A model generated the notes under the pieces. It did not search any database, had not been told where the DNA came from, and saw nothing but the letters and a program-made list of their open reading frames with translations. The translations under genes and the position numbers were made by a program. A DNA stretch of 64,000 nt from Rhodoferax sp. (GTDB lineage Bacteria > Pseudomonadota > Gammaproteobacteria > Burkholderiales > Burkholderiaceae_C): the NCBI RefSeq assembly GCF_028688795.1, contig NZ_JAQTXM010000005.1:62001-126000 (forward strand), in the 5' to 3' direction. This document shows, piece by piece, positions 18,433-29,006 of this stretch (its first letter is position 1; every line of letters starts with the position of its first letter).

Positions 18433-19359
18433 ATGCATACAAATCCCAAACAATGGCGCGTTGGCCTGGTCGGCTACGGCGAGGTCGGCCGCATTTTGGC
18501 CGAAGACCTGCGCGCCCAGGGCGTAGCGGTTTGCGCCTATGACCTCAAGCTGGAAGCCGCAGACATTGCTGCACCGTTGCAAGCCCACGCCGCGCAGCAT
18601 GGCGTGCAATTGGTAGCAAACAGCGCAGCGCTGGCAGCCACCTCAGACTTCATCGTCAGTGCCGTCACCGCCAGCCAGACCGTGCCGGTGGCGCAAGCCT
18701 GCGCGCAGTCCGTGCAGCCGGGAGCGTTTTTTCTGGACTTCAATTCCGCCTCACCCGCCGCCAAACAACGCGCGGCCAGTCTGATCGACGGGGCAGGGGG
18801 CTGCTACGTGGAAGGCGCGGTCATGACCAGCATGCCGCCGTACCGCATCAAGGTGCCGCTGCTGCTGGGTGGCGCGTTTGCTACCGAGTTGGCGCCGCTC
18901 ATCAATGCGCTGGGTTTTGCATCCAAGGTGGCCAGTGACCAGCTAGGTGTGGCCAGCGCCACCAAGATGTGCCGCAGCGTGATGATCAAAGGCCTGGAAG
19001 CCATGGTGATCGAGAGCTTCACCACCGCCCGCTTTTACGGGGTGGAAGACGCGGTGGTCGCCAGTCTGTACGAGACTTTCCCTGGCATCGACTGGGAAAA
19101 GCAGGCCGCCTATTTTTTCCAGCGCGTGATCGAACACGGCCGTCGCCGCAGCGAAGAAGTGCGTGAAGTGGCTGAGACCGTGCGCGACGCCGGCCTGACG
19201 CCCTGGTCCGCCACTGGCACCGCCGAACGCCAAGCCTGGGTGGCCGATGGCGCCGATGCTGGTTGGTTTGGTGACAAAGGCACCCCTGAATTCGCCCGCC
19301 GTGCGGATTGGCGCGTGGAGGCCGACCGCATGCTGGCGCAGGTCAATAAGAGAGATTGA
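18433..19359 (+). CDS. NAD(P)-binding dehydrogenase with DUF1932 domain
   Basis: ATG 18433 (MHTNPKQWRVGLVGYG) is the likelier start; a GTG at 18406 would add nine residues. The N-terminal Rossmann fold has VGLVGYGEVGRILAEDL and the 6-phosphogluconate/3-hydroxyisobutyrate dehydrogenase-like segment FFLDFNSASPAAKQRA. The C-terminal half is the all-helical DUF1932 domain (MCRSVMIKGLEAMVIES). No step of the 4,5-cleavage pathway requires it, yet it sits between ligK and ligI with a 3-bp gap to ligI. Such proteins recur in lig/pmd-type clusters as far as I recall; substrate unknown. Confidence 0.85.
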   Translation: MHTNPKQWRVGLVGYGEVGRILAEDLRAQGVAVCAYDLKLEAADIAAPLQAHAAQHGVQLVANSAALAATSDFIVSAVTASQTVPVAQACAQSVQPGAFFLDFNSASPAAKQRAASLIDGAGGCYVEGAVMTSMPPYRIKVPLLLGGAFATELAPLINALGFASKVASDQLGVASATKMCRSVMIKGLEAMVIESFTTARFYGVEDAVVASLYETFPGIDWEKQAAYFFQRVIEHGRRRSEEVREVAETVRDAGLTPWSATGTAERQAWVADGADAGWFGDKGTPEFARRADWRVEADRMLAQVNKRD

Positions 19360-19362
19360 ACA

Positions 19363-20325
19363 ATGAGCAACCCCCCGGATAAACCCATGAACCAACCCAC
19401 CACAGGCGATTTCACCAAAACTTCCGGCTGGCTGGACTGGTACGCTGGCCCATCCAAACCCAGCTTCAAGTTACCCGCAGGCGCCGTCGACGCCCATTGC
19501 CACGTGTTCGGCCCAGGCGCTGAATTTCCTTATGCACCCGAGCGCAAGTACACGCCATGCGATGCGTCCAAGACCCAGCTGTTTGCCCTGCGCGATCACC
19601 TGGGATTTGATAAGAACGTGATCGTGCAAGCCACTTGCCACGGCGCCGACAACCGCGCGCTGGTCGACGCACTCATCCACAGCCAGGGCCGGGCGCGTGG
19701 TGTGGCCACCGTCAAGCGCTCGGTCACAGACCAAGAGCTGCAAGCCATGCACGAGGCCGGTGTGCGCGGCGTTCGCTTCAACTTTGTCAAACGCCTGGTC
19801 GATTTCACGCCCAAGGACGAACTGATGGAAATTGCCGCCCGCATCAAGGCCTGGGGCTGGCATGTGGTGATTTATTTTGAAGCGGTGGACTTGCCCGAGC
19901 TGTGGGACTTTTTCACCACCCTGCCAACCACCGTGGTGGTCGACCACATGGGCCGCCCGGACGTGTCGCTGCCGGTGGACGGGCCGCAGTTTGCGCTGTT
20001 CCAGAAGTTCATGCGTGAGCACAGCAATGTGTGGAGCAAGGTGAGCTGCCCGGAGCGCCTGAGTGTCACCGGCCCGAAAGCGCTGAGCGGCGAGAAGGAT
20101 TTGGCAGGTGGCGCCTACCGCGACGTGGTGCCGTTTGCCCGCGCCATTGTGGACGAGTTTCCTGACCGCGTGTTGTGGGGCACCGACTGGCCGCACCCGA
20201 ACCTGAAAGACCACATGCCCGACGACGGGCTGCTGGTGGACTTTATTCCCCACATTGCACCCACGCCCGAGTTGCAGCACAAGTTGCTGGTCGACAACCC
20301 GAATCGCCTGTATTGGAATTCATAG
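19363..20325 (+). CDS. ligI: 2-pyrone-4,6-dicarboxylate hydrolase LigI
   Basis: LigI opens the lactone 2-pyrone-4,6-dicarboxylate to 4-oxalomesaconate. It is a metal-independent amidohydrolase-superfamily member. The 320-residue protein has the HxH strand VDAHCHVFGP, an internal VVDHMGRPD motif and the catalytic-Asp segment VLWGTDWPHPN close to the C-terminus. The ATG at 19363 is 3 bp after the preceding stop; a second ATG at 19387 would remove eight residues. A degenerate repeat copy follows the stop. Confidence 0.93.
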   Translation: MSNPPDKPMNQPTTGDFTKTSGWLDWYAGPSKPSFKLPAGAVDAHCHVFGPGAEFPYAPERKYTPCDASKTQLFALRDHLGFDKNVIVQATCHGADNRALVDALIHSQGRARGVATVKRSVTDQELQAMHEAGVRGVRFNFVKRLVDFTPKDELMEIAARIKAWGWHVVIYFEAVDLPELWDFFTTLPTTVVVDHMGRPDVSLPVDGPQFALFQKFMREHSNVWSKVSCPERLSVTGPKALSGEKDLAGGAYRDVVPFARAIVDEFPDRVLWGTDWPHPNLKDHMPDDGLLVDFIPHIAPTPELQHKLLVDNPNRLYWNS

Positions 20326-20371
20326 CGCTCTGCGCACGTTCCATAAGCGCTAGAGCCTGATTTATTATAAA
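20322..20371 (+). repeat. Dispersed short repeat, copy 5 (subfamily variant)
   Basis: gcgcacgttccataagcgct followed by agagcctgattta. It shares gcgcacgttc with the copy inside ligB. It lies between ligI and ligA within the operon. Confidence 0.7.
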
Positions 20372-20407
20372 TTTTCTGATCTGAATCCAACGCTGAAAGG
20401 AGCCTTC

Positions 20408-22676
<2,269 letters not shown>

Positions 22677-22739
22677 TGTGAAACACGCACGTCGCTGTGG
22701 GCGTGCCTGAGGCTGAAATAGGACCCAACAAGTCGATTT

Positions 22740-22765
22740 CATCGGGCTGCCTCGGCAGCCCGATG
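22740..22765. terminator. Hairpin after ligC, likely bidirectional terminator
   Basis: CATCGGGCTGC-CTCG-GCAGCCCGATG forms an 11-bp perfect stem with a tetraloop, between the convergent ends of ligC and the small minus-strand ORF. Neither side has a strong T-run, so efficiency is uncertain. Confidence 0.65.
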
Positions 22766-22768
22766 CAT

Positions 22769-22981
22769 TTACGTCGAGCTGTTCCTTCGTGCCTTGATTT
22801 TTGCGACGATGCTCTTCACGGTATCGTCCTTGAACATTTGCTCACGCTGGACCGAGTAGCCCTCATCCCCGACATGAAACTGATTGAGAAACCGCATGGC
22901 ATCGACGACACCCAGCTCGTGAATGAGCGCCGTGCGGGCACGCTGTGAAACCATCGAAATGGGTTGCATAACGCGATTCAT
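22769..22981 (-). CDS. Small protein of unknown function next to the toxin-antitoxin pair (70 aa)
   Basis: The open frame runs further upstream, but ATG 22981 (MNRVMQPISM) removes the overlap with the antitoxin gene and gives 70 residues. The segment ALIHELGVVDAMRFLNQF followed by a short charged linker and a D(D/N)TVKSIVAKI end recalls small proteins that often sit beside toxin genes, usually annotated as hypothetical. The frame is 28 bp downstream of the antitoxin on the same strand, so it may be a third gene of the module. No clear ribosome binding site is visible. Confidence 0.5.
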   Translation of the reverse strand: MNRVMQPISMVSQRARTALIHELGVVDAMRFLNQFHVGDEGYSVQREQMFKDDTVKSIVAKIKARRNSST

Positions 22982-23009
22982 TGGCGATCTCGATGACCCG
23001 GATGAAAAG

Positions 23010-23318
23010 CTATGCCGGTGAATGCACTGCTTGCGCCACCAGTCGCACTCCCAAAGCAGCACAAACCCGGTTGATGGTGTCAAAGCGGGGCTGGGCATCG
23101 GGTCGTAGCGCTTTGTACAAGGCCTCGCGGGTGATGCCTGATGCTTTGGCAATTTCGCTCATGCCCCTCGCACGGGCGATGTCACCCAGTGCAGCCGCCA
23201 GCAGCGCCGAATCGTTGGCTTCAAGAATGTCTGTGAGATAAGCTGCAATGTCTGCTTCACTCCCAAGATAAGGTGCAGCGTCAAATTCCGGCAGATCCGC
23301 TACATTGATGCGTTTCAT
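23010..23318 (-). CDS. HigA-type antitoxin (addiction-module antidote, helix-turn-helix)
   Basis: The 102-residue protein has a C-terminal helix-turn-helix (MSEIAKASGITREALYKAL) and the COG3636 ending FDTINRVCAALGVRLVAQ. It lies 13 bp downstream of the toxin gene, in the toxin-first order usual for HigBA-like modules. It should bind and inhibit the toxin and repress the shared promoter. The gene is compact and complete, with no sign of decay. Confidence 0.9.
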   Translation of the reverse strand: MKRINVADLPEFDAAPYLGSEADIAAYLTDILEANDSALLAAALGDIARARGMSEIAKASGITREALYKALRPDAQPRFDTINRVCAALGVRLVAQAVHSPA

Positions 23319-23331
23319 ACTTATTCCTTAT

Positions 23332-23625
23332 TCAGTCAAGTTGCAAAGCTAATGCTTTGGCGCGTTTGATGTCGGTTTTCTGGGAGCGTTTGGAGCCACC
23401 AACCAGTAACACAATGACTTCTTTATCTCGCTGCGTAAAGTACACGCGCCAGCCGGCACCCAAGTGGATGCGCATTTCAGAAACCCCTTCGCCAACGGGC
23501 TCTACATCACCCATCAAACCAAACGCCAGTCGTTTGATGCGTGCGGCGATGACGCCTCGTACAGTTTGATCTGTCAGGTCATCAAGCCAAGCGGTGAATG
23601 CGGGCAGCGGTTTGACGGAGTACAT
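23332..23625 (-). CDS. RelE/HigB-family toxin (phage-derived Gp49-like)
   Basis: The 97-residue protein fits the PF05973/COG3657 toxin family, mRNA interferases of the RelE fold. Typical segments are FTAWLDDLTDQTVRGVIAAR, GDVEPVGEGVSEMRIHLGAG, WRVYFTQRDKEVIVLLVGGS and KRSQKTDIKRAKAL. An A+T-rich promoter-like stretch (TACAAT on the minus strand at 23634-23639) lies only six bases before the ATG, so the message may be nearly leaderless; this is a weak call. It is the first gene of a module inserted between the lig operon and the quinoprotein region. Confidence 0.9.
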   Translation of the reverse strand: MYSVKPLPAFTAWLDDLTDQTVRGVIAARIKRLAFGLMGDVEPVGEGVSEMRIHLGAGWRVYFTQRDKEVIVLLVGGSKRSQKTDIKRAKALALQLD

Positions 23626-23723
23626 GAATTAATTGTAATCGAATGGATACATTTGGGGCGCGGTGAATGGGTGTTCGTGGATGAATAGCGTTGGTGTGGC
23701 GCAAGCCAGTCTGGGTCATTCTC

Positions 23724-24302
23724 TTACTTGATTGATATCGACACTATCCAATGTGTCGACCCTGAAATATCGTCCCTGGCGTCCGGGCCGAAGCTGGGCA
23801 CCGCCAGGTTGTCTGGCGGCGCACTGATGCGGTTGAGGTCAATGGCCATCGGCCGGCCAATGAGCCCCTCGTCTGTCGCGCTAAAACGGTAATACAAACC
23901 GTTCCACAGTTTGGCGCCAAACTCTGATGGTCGCTTGAACAAAAACAGCAGGTTGTGCTCAAGCCAGGTGAGGTCTTGCACGCTGACTTTTCCGGGGTGC
24001 TGGTAGGGGTAGGGCACATGGCAGGTCACCTCGATCGGGCTACCCAGGCATTTGAATTCTTTCATCGACAAAAAATAGTCGGTGAAGTTCGCATGGTTCA
24101 TGCTGAGGGCGAAGGTGCTTGAGCCATCTGCCTGCGGCCTGAAGTCAACCGTGCCAATGACGATCGCTTGTTTGTCTTGCGTGTGTGCGGTGACGGTTTG
24201 GACACCGCTTAGGGTCCATGCAAAAACCGGCAGCGGGGTCACGGCAATCAAGGCCAGCAACAGCGCCAGTGGGCGCACGGGAAAGGGTCGCGTGGTTTTC
24301 AT
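23724..24302 (-). CDS. Secreted protein of unknown function (192 aa)
   Basis: An N-terminal signal peptide is clear (MKTTRPFPVRPLALLLALIA, cleavage near VFA-WT). The mature part has two cysteines flanking a loop (FKCLGSPIEVTCHVPYPY) that could form a disulfide, and a beta-rich pattern. I recognise no catalytic motif. It stands alone, divergent from the sigma-54 promoter of the TonB receptor gene, and ends 98 bp after the toxin start. It could be a conserved periplasmic protein of unassigned function. Confidence 0.75.
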   Translation of the reverse strand: MKTTRPFPVRPLALLLALIAVTPLPVFAWTLSGVQTVTAHTQDKQAIVIGTVDFRPQADGSSTFALSMNHANFTDYFLSMKEFKCLGSPIEVTCHVPYPYQHPGKVSVQDLTWLEHNLLFLFKRPSEFGAKLWNGLYYRFSATDEGLIGRPMAIDLNRISAPPDNLAVPSFGPDARDDISGSTHWIVSISIK

Positions 24303-24464
24303 AATGTCCCCCGATGAATAAAGTCACTTGTTTCAAGCAATTAATGTGCGCGCCAGTTGCGCCTCGTTGCAAGGCTTGTGAGCTTGTAAAAACGCCAGGA
24401 CTGTTACATCTTCGGTGGGTGGTGTGCCAAATGTGAACAGTTTGAAAGGCACACACGTCACACC

Positions 24465-24500
24465 CAACACCAAGGGCACTCGGGTTAACGCTTGGTGTTG
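24465..24500. promoter_or_regulatory. 10-bp inverted repeat upstream of the sigma-54 promoter (candidate enhancer site)
   Basis: CAACACCAAG (24465-24474) and CTTGGTGTTG (24491-24500) are perfect inverted repeats separated by 16 bp. They lie about 65-100 bp before the -24 box of the TonB receptor gene, where sigma-54 activators usually bind. I did not find the same dyad at the other sigma-54 promoters, so it may serve another regulator. Confidence 0.45.
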
Positions 24501-24564
24501 TCAGTTTGAAGCGGGTGCCGGCCGTTTTTCGCCCCAAAACCCGGTTGTGATGGGCTTTTGGTCG

Positions 24565-24579
24565 TGGTACGAATATTGC
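24565..24579 (+). promoter_or_regulatory. Sigma-54 promoter of the TonB receptor operon
   Basis: TGGTACGAATATTGC matches the TGGCACG-N4-TTGC consensus with one mismatch in the defined positions and exact GG-N10-GC spacing (GG 24566-24567, GC 24578-24579). The start would be near 24591, about 70 bp before the ATG. The 357-bp gap 24303-24659 holds this promoter and the inverted repeat and no other gene I can see. Confidence 0.8.
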
Positions 24580-24659
24580 AAATTGGGCAGGCTATCAAAC
24601 GCAGGTATGTCATCTGCGATTGTTTTGAGCCCCATAAATACGAGCAGACAAGATTCACC

Positions 24660-26786
24660 ATGAAGCAAATTAAACGTCAAAAGGCCAGTGTCCCGTCATT
24701 GATCAGAACAAGCCTGGCACTGGCCGTCGCATCAGCGCTGCACGCACCGGTAGCTGCGCAGACCTTGAGCGAGGTGGTGGTGTCGGCCTCGCGCACGGAG
24801 CAGCGCAGTTTTGATGCGCCTGCCGCCGTGCAGTCCATTGACCGCGCCACCATTGAGGGCGCTGGCCCACAGGTCAATTTGTCCGAATCACTCAACCGCG
24901 TGCCAGGCTTGACGATTTTGAGCCGTCAAAACTACGCGCAAGACCTGCAGGTGTCGATTCGTGGTTTTGGCGCTCGCTCGGCGTTTGGTATTCGCGGTGT
25001 GCGTTTGTTGGTGGATGGCATTCCCGCCACCACGCCTGATGGGCAGGGCCAGGGTTCCAGCATCAGCTTGACCTCTACTGACCGTATTGAGGTGTTGCGC
25101 GGTCCACTGGCGCAGATGTATGGCAATGCGGCGGGTGGCGTGATCCAGGCCTTCACCCGCGACGCGCCCGCCACGCCGGAATTTGCCGCCGCTGCCTACA
25201 CCGGGTCATTTGGCCTGCGCCGTACCGATTGGCAATATGCAGGACAAGTGGGCCAATATGGTTTGGTGGCCGACTACAGCACCTTTGACATCGATGGTTT
25301 TCGTGACAACAGCAAAACCGAGCGCAAGCAGTTCAATGGCAAGCTCAGTTTCGAGCCGTTCGAGGCGACCCACGTGAATGTGGTGTTCAACCGCTTTGAC
25401 ATGCCGCTGGCGCAAGACCCTGCGGGCCTGACCAAAGCACAAATGGATGCCGACCCAACGCAAGCTGGCACCAATACCGTGGCCCGAAGTGTGCGAAAAA
25501 TTGTGTTGCAAAACCAGTTGGGTGCGTCGATGCTGACCGAGCTTGGCAACAACCGCTCCATCACCGCGCGTGCCTACACCGGCACGCGTGAAAACCTGCA
25601 ATACCAGGCGGGTATTTTTATCCCCACATTGCCACCGCCAACGGGCGCCTGGGTTGGGCTGGACCGCACCTATTACGGCGTGGGCCTGCAGTACAACGCA
25701 CAAAGCCAACTGGGCAGCACACCCATCAAGTGGGCGCTGGGTTATGACTACGACGAATCTGGCGAGACGCGCCAGGCCGGTGCCGCTGCATTGGGCGAAA
25801 AAACCACCACCAACCGCAACGAGGACAACACCGCCAGCAACAGCGATGTGTTTATGCAGGGCACCGCGCTGGTGTCTGAGAAGCTTTCCGTGGTGGCCGG
25901 TTTGCGCCACAGCTCGGTCAAGTTCAAAAGTGATGACCACTATTTGAGCAACGGCGATGGCTCAGGCGCCACCACTTACCAAAACACCAGCCCGGTGCTG
26001 GGTGTTACCTACCACGCCACCGATGCCTTGAATGTGTTTGCCACCTATGGCAAAGGCTTTGAGACGCCGACCCTCAACGAGGTGGCCTATAACGGTGCAG
26101 GGGTACCGGGTTTCAACACCAACATCCAGGCCTCCAACAGCCAGCATTTTGAGGTCGGTGCCAAGTGGGCACCCAGCGCGCAGGCGCGTGTGGACTTCAC
26201 TGCTTTCAAAATCAACACCACAGATGAAATCGTGGTGGCCAGCAGCAGCGGTGGTAACTCCACCTTTCGCAATGCCCCGGGCACCACACGCACCGGCTGG
26301 GAGCTGTCGGGCAGCGCGCAGTTCAGCCCGCACCTGCGTGCCACGCTGGCAGCTTCACAAATTGATGCCGAGTATTCACAGGCTTTCCTGAGTGGCACCA
26401 CGCCGGTGGCAGCCGGCAACAAGCTGCCGGGCATCCCGCAGAGCTTCCTGTTCTCTGAGTTGTTGTGGACGCAGCAGCCTGCAGCGTCTGGTCAAAAGGC
26501 ATTGGCGACCGGTAGCCAGGCCGGCATTGAACTGACACAAGCCGGGCGTTTGTATGCCAATGACACCAATACCGCCTCTGCCGATGGCTACACCACCTTG
26601 GCTCTGAAAGCCAGCCACGTCTGGGCGCTGGGTGCCGGCCGCCTGACCACCTATGCCCGCATCGACAACGTGGCCGATGAGCGCTACGTCGGCTCAGTCA
26701 TCGTCAATCAGGCGGGCTCGCAGTTTTACGAGCCGGCACCCGGCAGAAACTGGACGCTGGGCGTGCGTTTTGTCTTGCCATTGTGA
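24660..26786 (+). CDS. pqqU: TonB-dependent outer-membrane receptor, PqqU/YncD-like (probable PQQ importer)
   Basis: The ATG at 24660 gives 708 residues with a signal peptide (cleavage after PVAA near residue 30), a TonB box-like segment (TLSEVVVSAS), the plug domain and a 22-strand barrel ending in ...GVRFVLPL. Segments such as VNLSESLNRVPGL, RQNYAQDLQVSIRGFG, VDGIPATTPDGQGQ, TTDEIVVASSSGG and YVGSVIVN with YEPAPGRN closely resemble E. coli YncD (PqqU), the receptor for pyrroloquinoline quinone, as I remember its sequence. It heads a sigma-54-promoted operon in a quinoprotein dehydrogenase region, which fits PQQ scavenging. Uptake of a metal chelate is the alternative. Confidence 0.8.
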   Translation: MKQIKRQKASVPSLIRTSLALAVASALHAPVAAQTLSEVVVSASRTEQRSFDAPAAVQSIDRATIEGAGPQVNLSESLNRVPGLTILSRQNYAQDLQVSIRGFGARSAFGIRGVRLLVDGIPATTPDGQGQGSSISLTSTDRIEVLRGPLAQMYGNAAGGVIQAFTRDAPATPEFAAAAYTGSFGLRRTDWQYAGQVGQYGLVADYSTFDIDGFRDNSKTERKQFNGKLSFEPFEATHVNVVFNRFDMPLAQDPAGLTKAQMDADPTQAGTNTVARSVRKIVLQNQLGASMLTELGNNRSITARAYTGTRENLQYQAGIFIPTLPPPTGAWVGLDRTYYGVGLQYNAQSQLGSTPIKWALGYDYDESGETRQAGAAALGEKTTTNRNEDNTASNSDVFMQGTALVSEKLSVVAGLRHSSVKFKSDDHYLSNGDGSGATTYQNTSPVLGVTYHATDALNVFATYGKGFETPTLNEVAYNGAGVPGFNTNIQASNSQHFEVGAKWAPSAQARVDFTAFKINTTDEIVVASSSGGNSTFRNAPGTTRTGWELSGSAQFSPHLRATLAASQIDAEYSQAFLSGTTPVAAGNKLPGIPQSFLFSELLWTQQPAASGQKALATGSQAGIELTQAGRLYANDTNTASADGYTTLALKASHVWALGAGRLTTYARIDNVADERYVGSVIVNQAGSQFYEPAPGRNWTLGVRFVLPL

Positions 26787-26815
26787 TTTGATGGGCAACC
26801 GAAGGGACCATTGCC

Positions 26816-28957
26816 ATGGTGTGTGTGTTTGAACGCGGCCAGCGCCTGATGCCGCGGATGATGCAGCGTTTGTTATTGGCGCTGTTTGTGATGGCGCTAG
26901 GCTGGGCACTGGCCGCGCCTGTGCAGGCCGGGGTCATGACGAAAGAGAGCATGCGCCAGGCCTTTCCGTCGCCGATCATCGTCGGCGAGAAAGATGCTGA
27001 AATCCCCGTTTGGCCGATTTTCAAGCAAGACGCCACCGCCACGCCCTTGATTGGTTATGTGTTCGAGTCGATTGATCTGGCCCCTATTCCAGGCTTTTCC
27101 GGCACGCCGTTCAATTTGCTGATTGCGCTGGACGCCAAGGGCGAGTTCATGGATGTCAAGGTGCTGTCGCAACACGAACCGGTGTTTGTCGAGGGCCTGG
27201 GCGAAGAGCCCATGCTGCGTTTTGTAGACCAATACAAAGGCTTGTCACTCAAGCAAAACATCAAGATTGGTGCCGAGAAAAACAACGGCGGCAACGCCAA
27301 TGTCTACATCCACGGGGTTGCCAAAGCCACCGCGTCGGTGCGCATTCTGAACCAAAGCCTGCTGTCGGCTTCCCTGAAAGTAGCACGCGCCAAGATGGGC
27401 TACGCCCAGGGCCGTGACCCCGATTTAATTGCACGCATCAAACCCGAGTTGTTTAAGGCGATGGCCTGGGAAGCGCTGCTGAAAAATGAGCTGGTCACTC
27501 GAAAAGTCTTCAGCAACCAAGAGGTTGAAGCCGCTTTTGCCGGCACGGCTGTGGAAGGCGTAGACGCTGAGGCGTTGGCTGCCCCAGAGGCTGATTTTGA
27601 AGACATGGTGGTGGCCTATTTGCATGTGCCCTCAGTTGGGCGCAACCTGTTGTCGCCAAAAGACTGGGACTACCTGCAAGGCCGCCTGGAACCTGGCGAC
27701 AGTGCTTTGCTGGTGATGACCAAAGGCCGTTATTCGATGTTGGGCGACGAGTTCACCCGTGGCGCCGTGCCGACCCGAATCACCGTGCAACAAGGCAATT
27801 TGCCGCTGGAGATTCGTGACCTGGACATTGACTTGAATGAACCCCTGAAAGTGCCAGAGGCATTGAGAGATGCCGAGTGGAAAATTTTCCGGGTGATTGG
27901 CCCGGCCGGACTGGACCCATCACAGCCGCTTGAGTTCAAGTTGCGGGTGATTCGCACCAAGGGCGCGATGTATGGCGAGCGGGTTGGCAAAGATTTGTCA
28001 GTGGTCACGCAATTGCCTGATGACTATTTTGTGGCGGCCAATTCAGACAATAAAACCTGGCATTCGATTTGGTCGGACAGAACGGCTGAGTTAATCATTC
28101 TTTTGGTCAGCCTGGGGCTTTTATCCTGGGCCTTGGTCAAACAGTCTTGGTTAACCAGAACGGTTAAACGTCTGACGATATTCAGAACTGGATATTTAAT
28201 TTTCACCTTATTTTTCATCGGCTGGTATGCGCAAGGCCAGTTGTCGATTGTCAATATCACCGGCGTGATTCGTGCGTTGGTTGAAAAACAAAGCCTGAGT
28301 TTCTTTTTGTACGACCCAATGACAATTATTTTATGGGCCTATATTGCGGTTACTTTCTTTGTATGGGGGCGCGGCGTATTTTGTGGCTGGTTATGTCCGT
28401 TTGGTGCCTTGCAGGAATTTCTGGGCAATGCGGCCCGGTTTTTGAAAATTCCCCAGATCAAAATCTCTCTGGTCTTGGACAAAAAGCTTAAATTTGTCAA
28501 ATACTTGGTTTTGGCCGGGATTTGTGTCACCGCTTTGGTGTCGGTGCAGTGGACCGACCGGCTGGTGGAGGTGGAGCCTTTCAAAACCAGCATCACCCTG
28601 ATGTTTGTGCGCTCCTGGCCTTTTGTGGCGTGGGCAGCGGTGCTGCTGTTGCTCAACATGGTGGTGTACAAGAGCTTTTGCCGCTACCTTTGTCCTCTGG
28701 GGGCTGGCATGGCGATTTTGGGGCGACTTCGCTTGCAAAATTGGTTGCCGCGCCGAGCAGAATGCGGCCAGCCTTGCCAACGCTGCAGCAACGACTGCCG
28801 CTACCAAGCCATCAAAAAAACCGGTGAGATTGACTACGCGGAGTGCTTTCAGTGCCTGGACTGCGTGGCCATTGAGCAAAGCCCCGAGCTGTGTGTGCCC
28901 CGGATTCTGGAGAGCAAAAGCCGGGTGATTCCGATCCATGCGCAGACAACGCGTTAA
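26816..28957 (+). CDS. NosR-like membrane flavo-iron-sulfur protein
   Basis: The 713-residue protein (ATG 26816 with gaaggga 8 bases upstream) has a signal-like first helix, a periplasmic FMN-binding domain whose attachment threonine is probably Thr172 (in VAKATASV), and five or more membrane helices (about 425-630). Two CxxxCP motifs (CGWLCPFGA, CRYLCPLGA) and a C-terminal ferredoxin-like domain rich in cysteine follow (CGQPCQRCSNDC, ECFQCLDC). This is the NosR/NirI architecture, which passes electrons across the membrane for N2O reduction. No nosZ or other nos gene is present; the neighbours are a PQQ receptor and ApbE. An electron-transfer role in the quinoprotein system is inference. Confidence 0.88.
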   Translation: MVCVFERGQRLMPRMMQRLLLALFVMALGWALAAPVQAGVMTKESMRQAFPSPIIVGEKDAEIPVWPIFKQDATATPLIGYVFESIDLAPIPGFSGTPFNLLIALDAKGEFMDVKVLSQHEPVFVEGLGEEPMLRFVDQYKGLSLKQNIKIGAEKNNGGNANVYIHGVAKATASVRILNQSLLSASLKVARAKMGYAQGRDPDLIARIKPELFKAMAWEALLKNELVTRKVFSNQEVEAAFAGTAVEGVDAEALAAPEADFEDMVVAYLHVPSVGRNLLSPKDWDYLQGRLEPGDSALLVMTKGRYSMLGDEFTRGAVPTRITVQQGNLPLEIRDLDIDLNEPLKVPEALRDAEWKIFRVIGPAGLDPSQPLEFKLRVIRTKGAMYGERVGKDLSVVTQLPDDYFVAANSDNKTWHSIWSDRTAELIILLVSLGLLSWALVKQSWLTRTVKRLTIFRTGYLIFTLFFIGWYAQGQLSIVNITGVIRALVEKQSLSFFLYDPMTIILWAYIAVTFFVWGRGVFCGWLCPFGALQEFLGNAARFLKIPQIKISLVLDKKLKFVKYLVLAGICVTALVSVQWTDRLVEVEPFKTSITLMFVRSWPFVAWAAVLLLLNMVVYKSFCRYLCPLGAGMAILGRLRLQNWLPRRAECGQPCQRCSNDCRYQAIKKTGEIDYAECFQCLDCVAIEQSPELCVPRILESKSRVIPIHAQTTR

Positions 28958-29006
28958 GCCAGACCAGCTTCCCTGTTTTAGCGCACCCGTTGTTCAAAGG
29001 ACACAG

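Noticed and set aside
22677..23640. The toxin-antitoxin region as part of a genomic island or prophage
   Set aside because: No integrase, transposase, tRNA or flanking direct repeat is visible; the module is under 1 kb.
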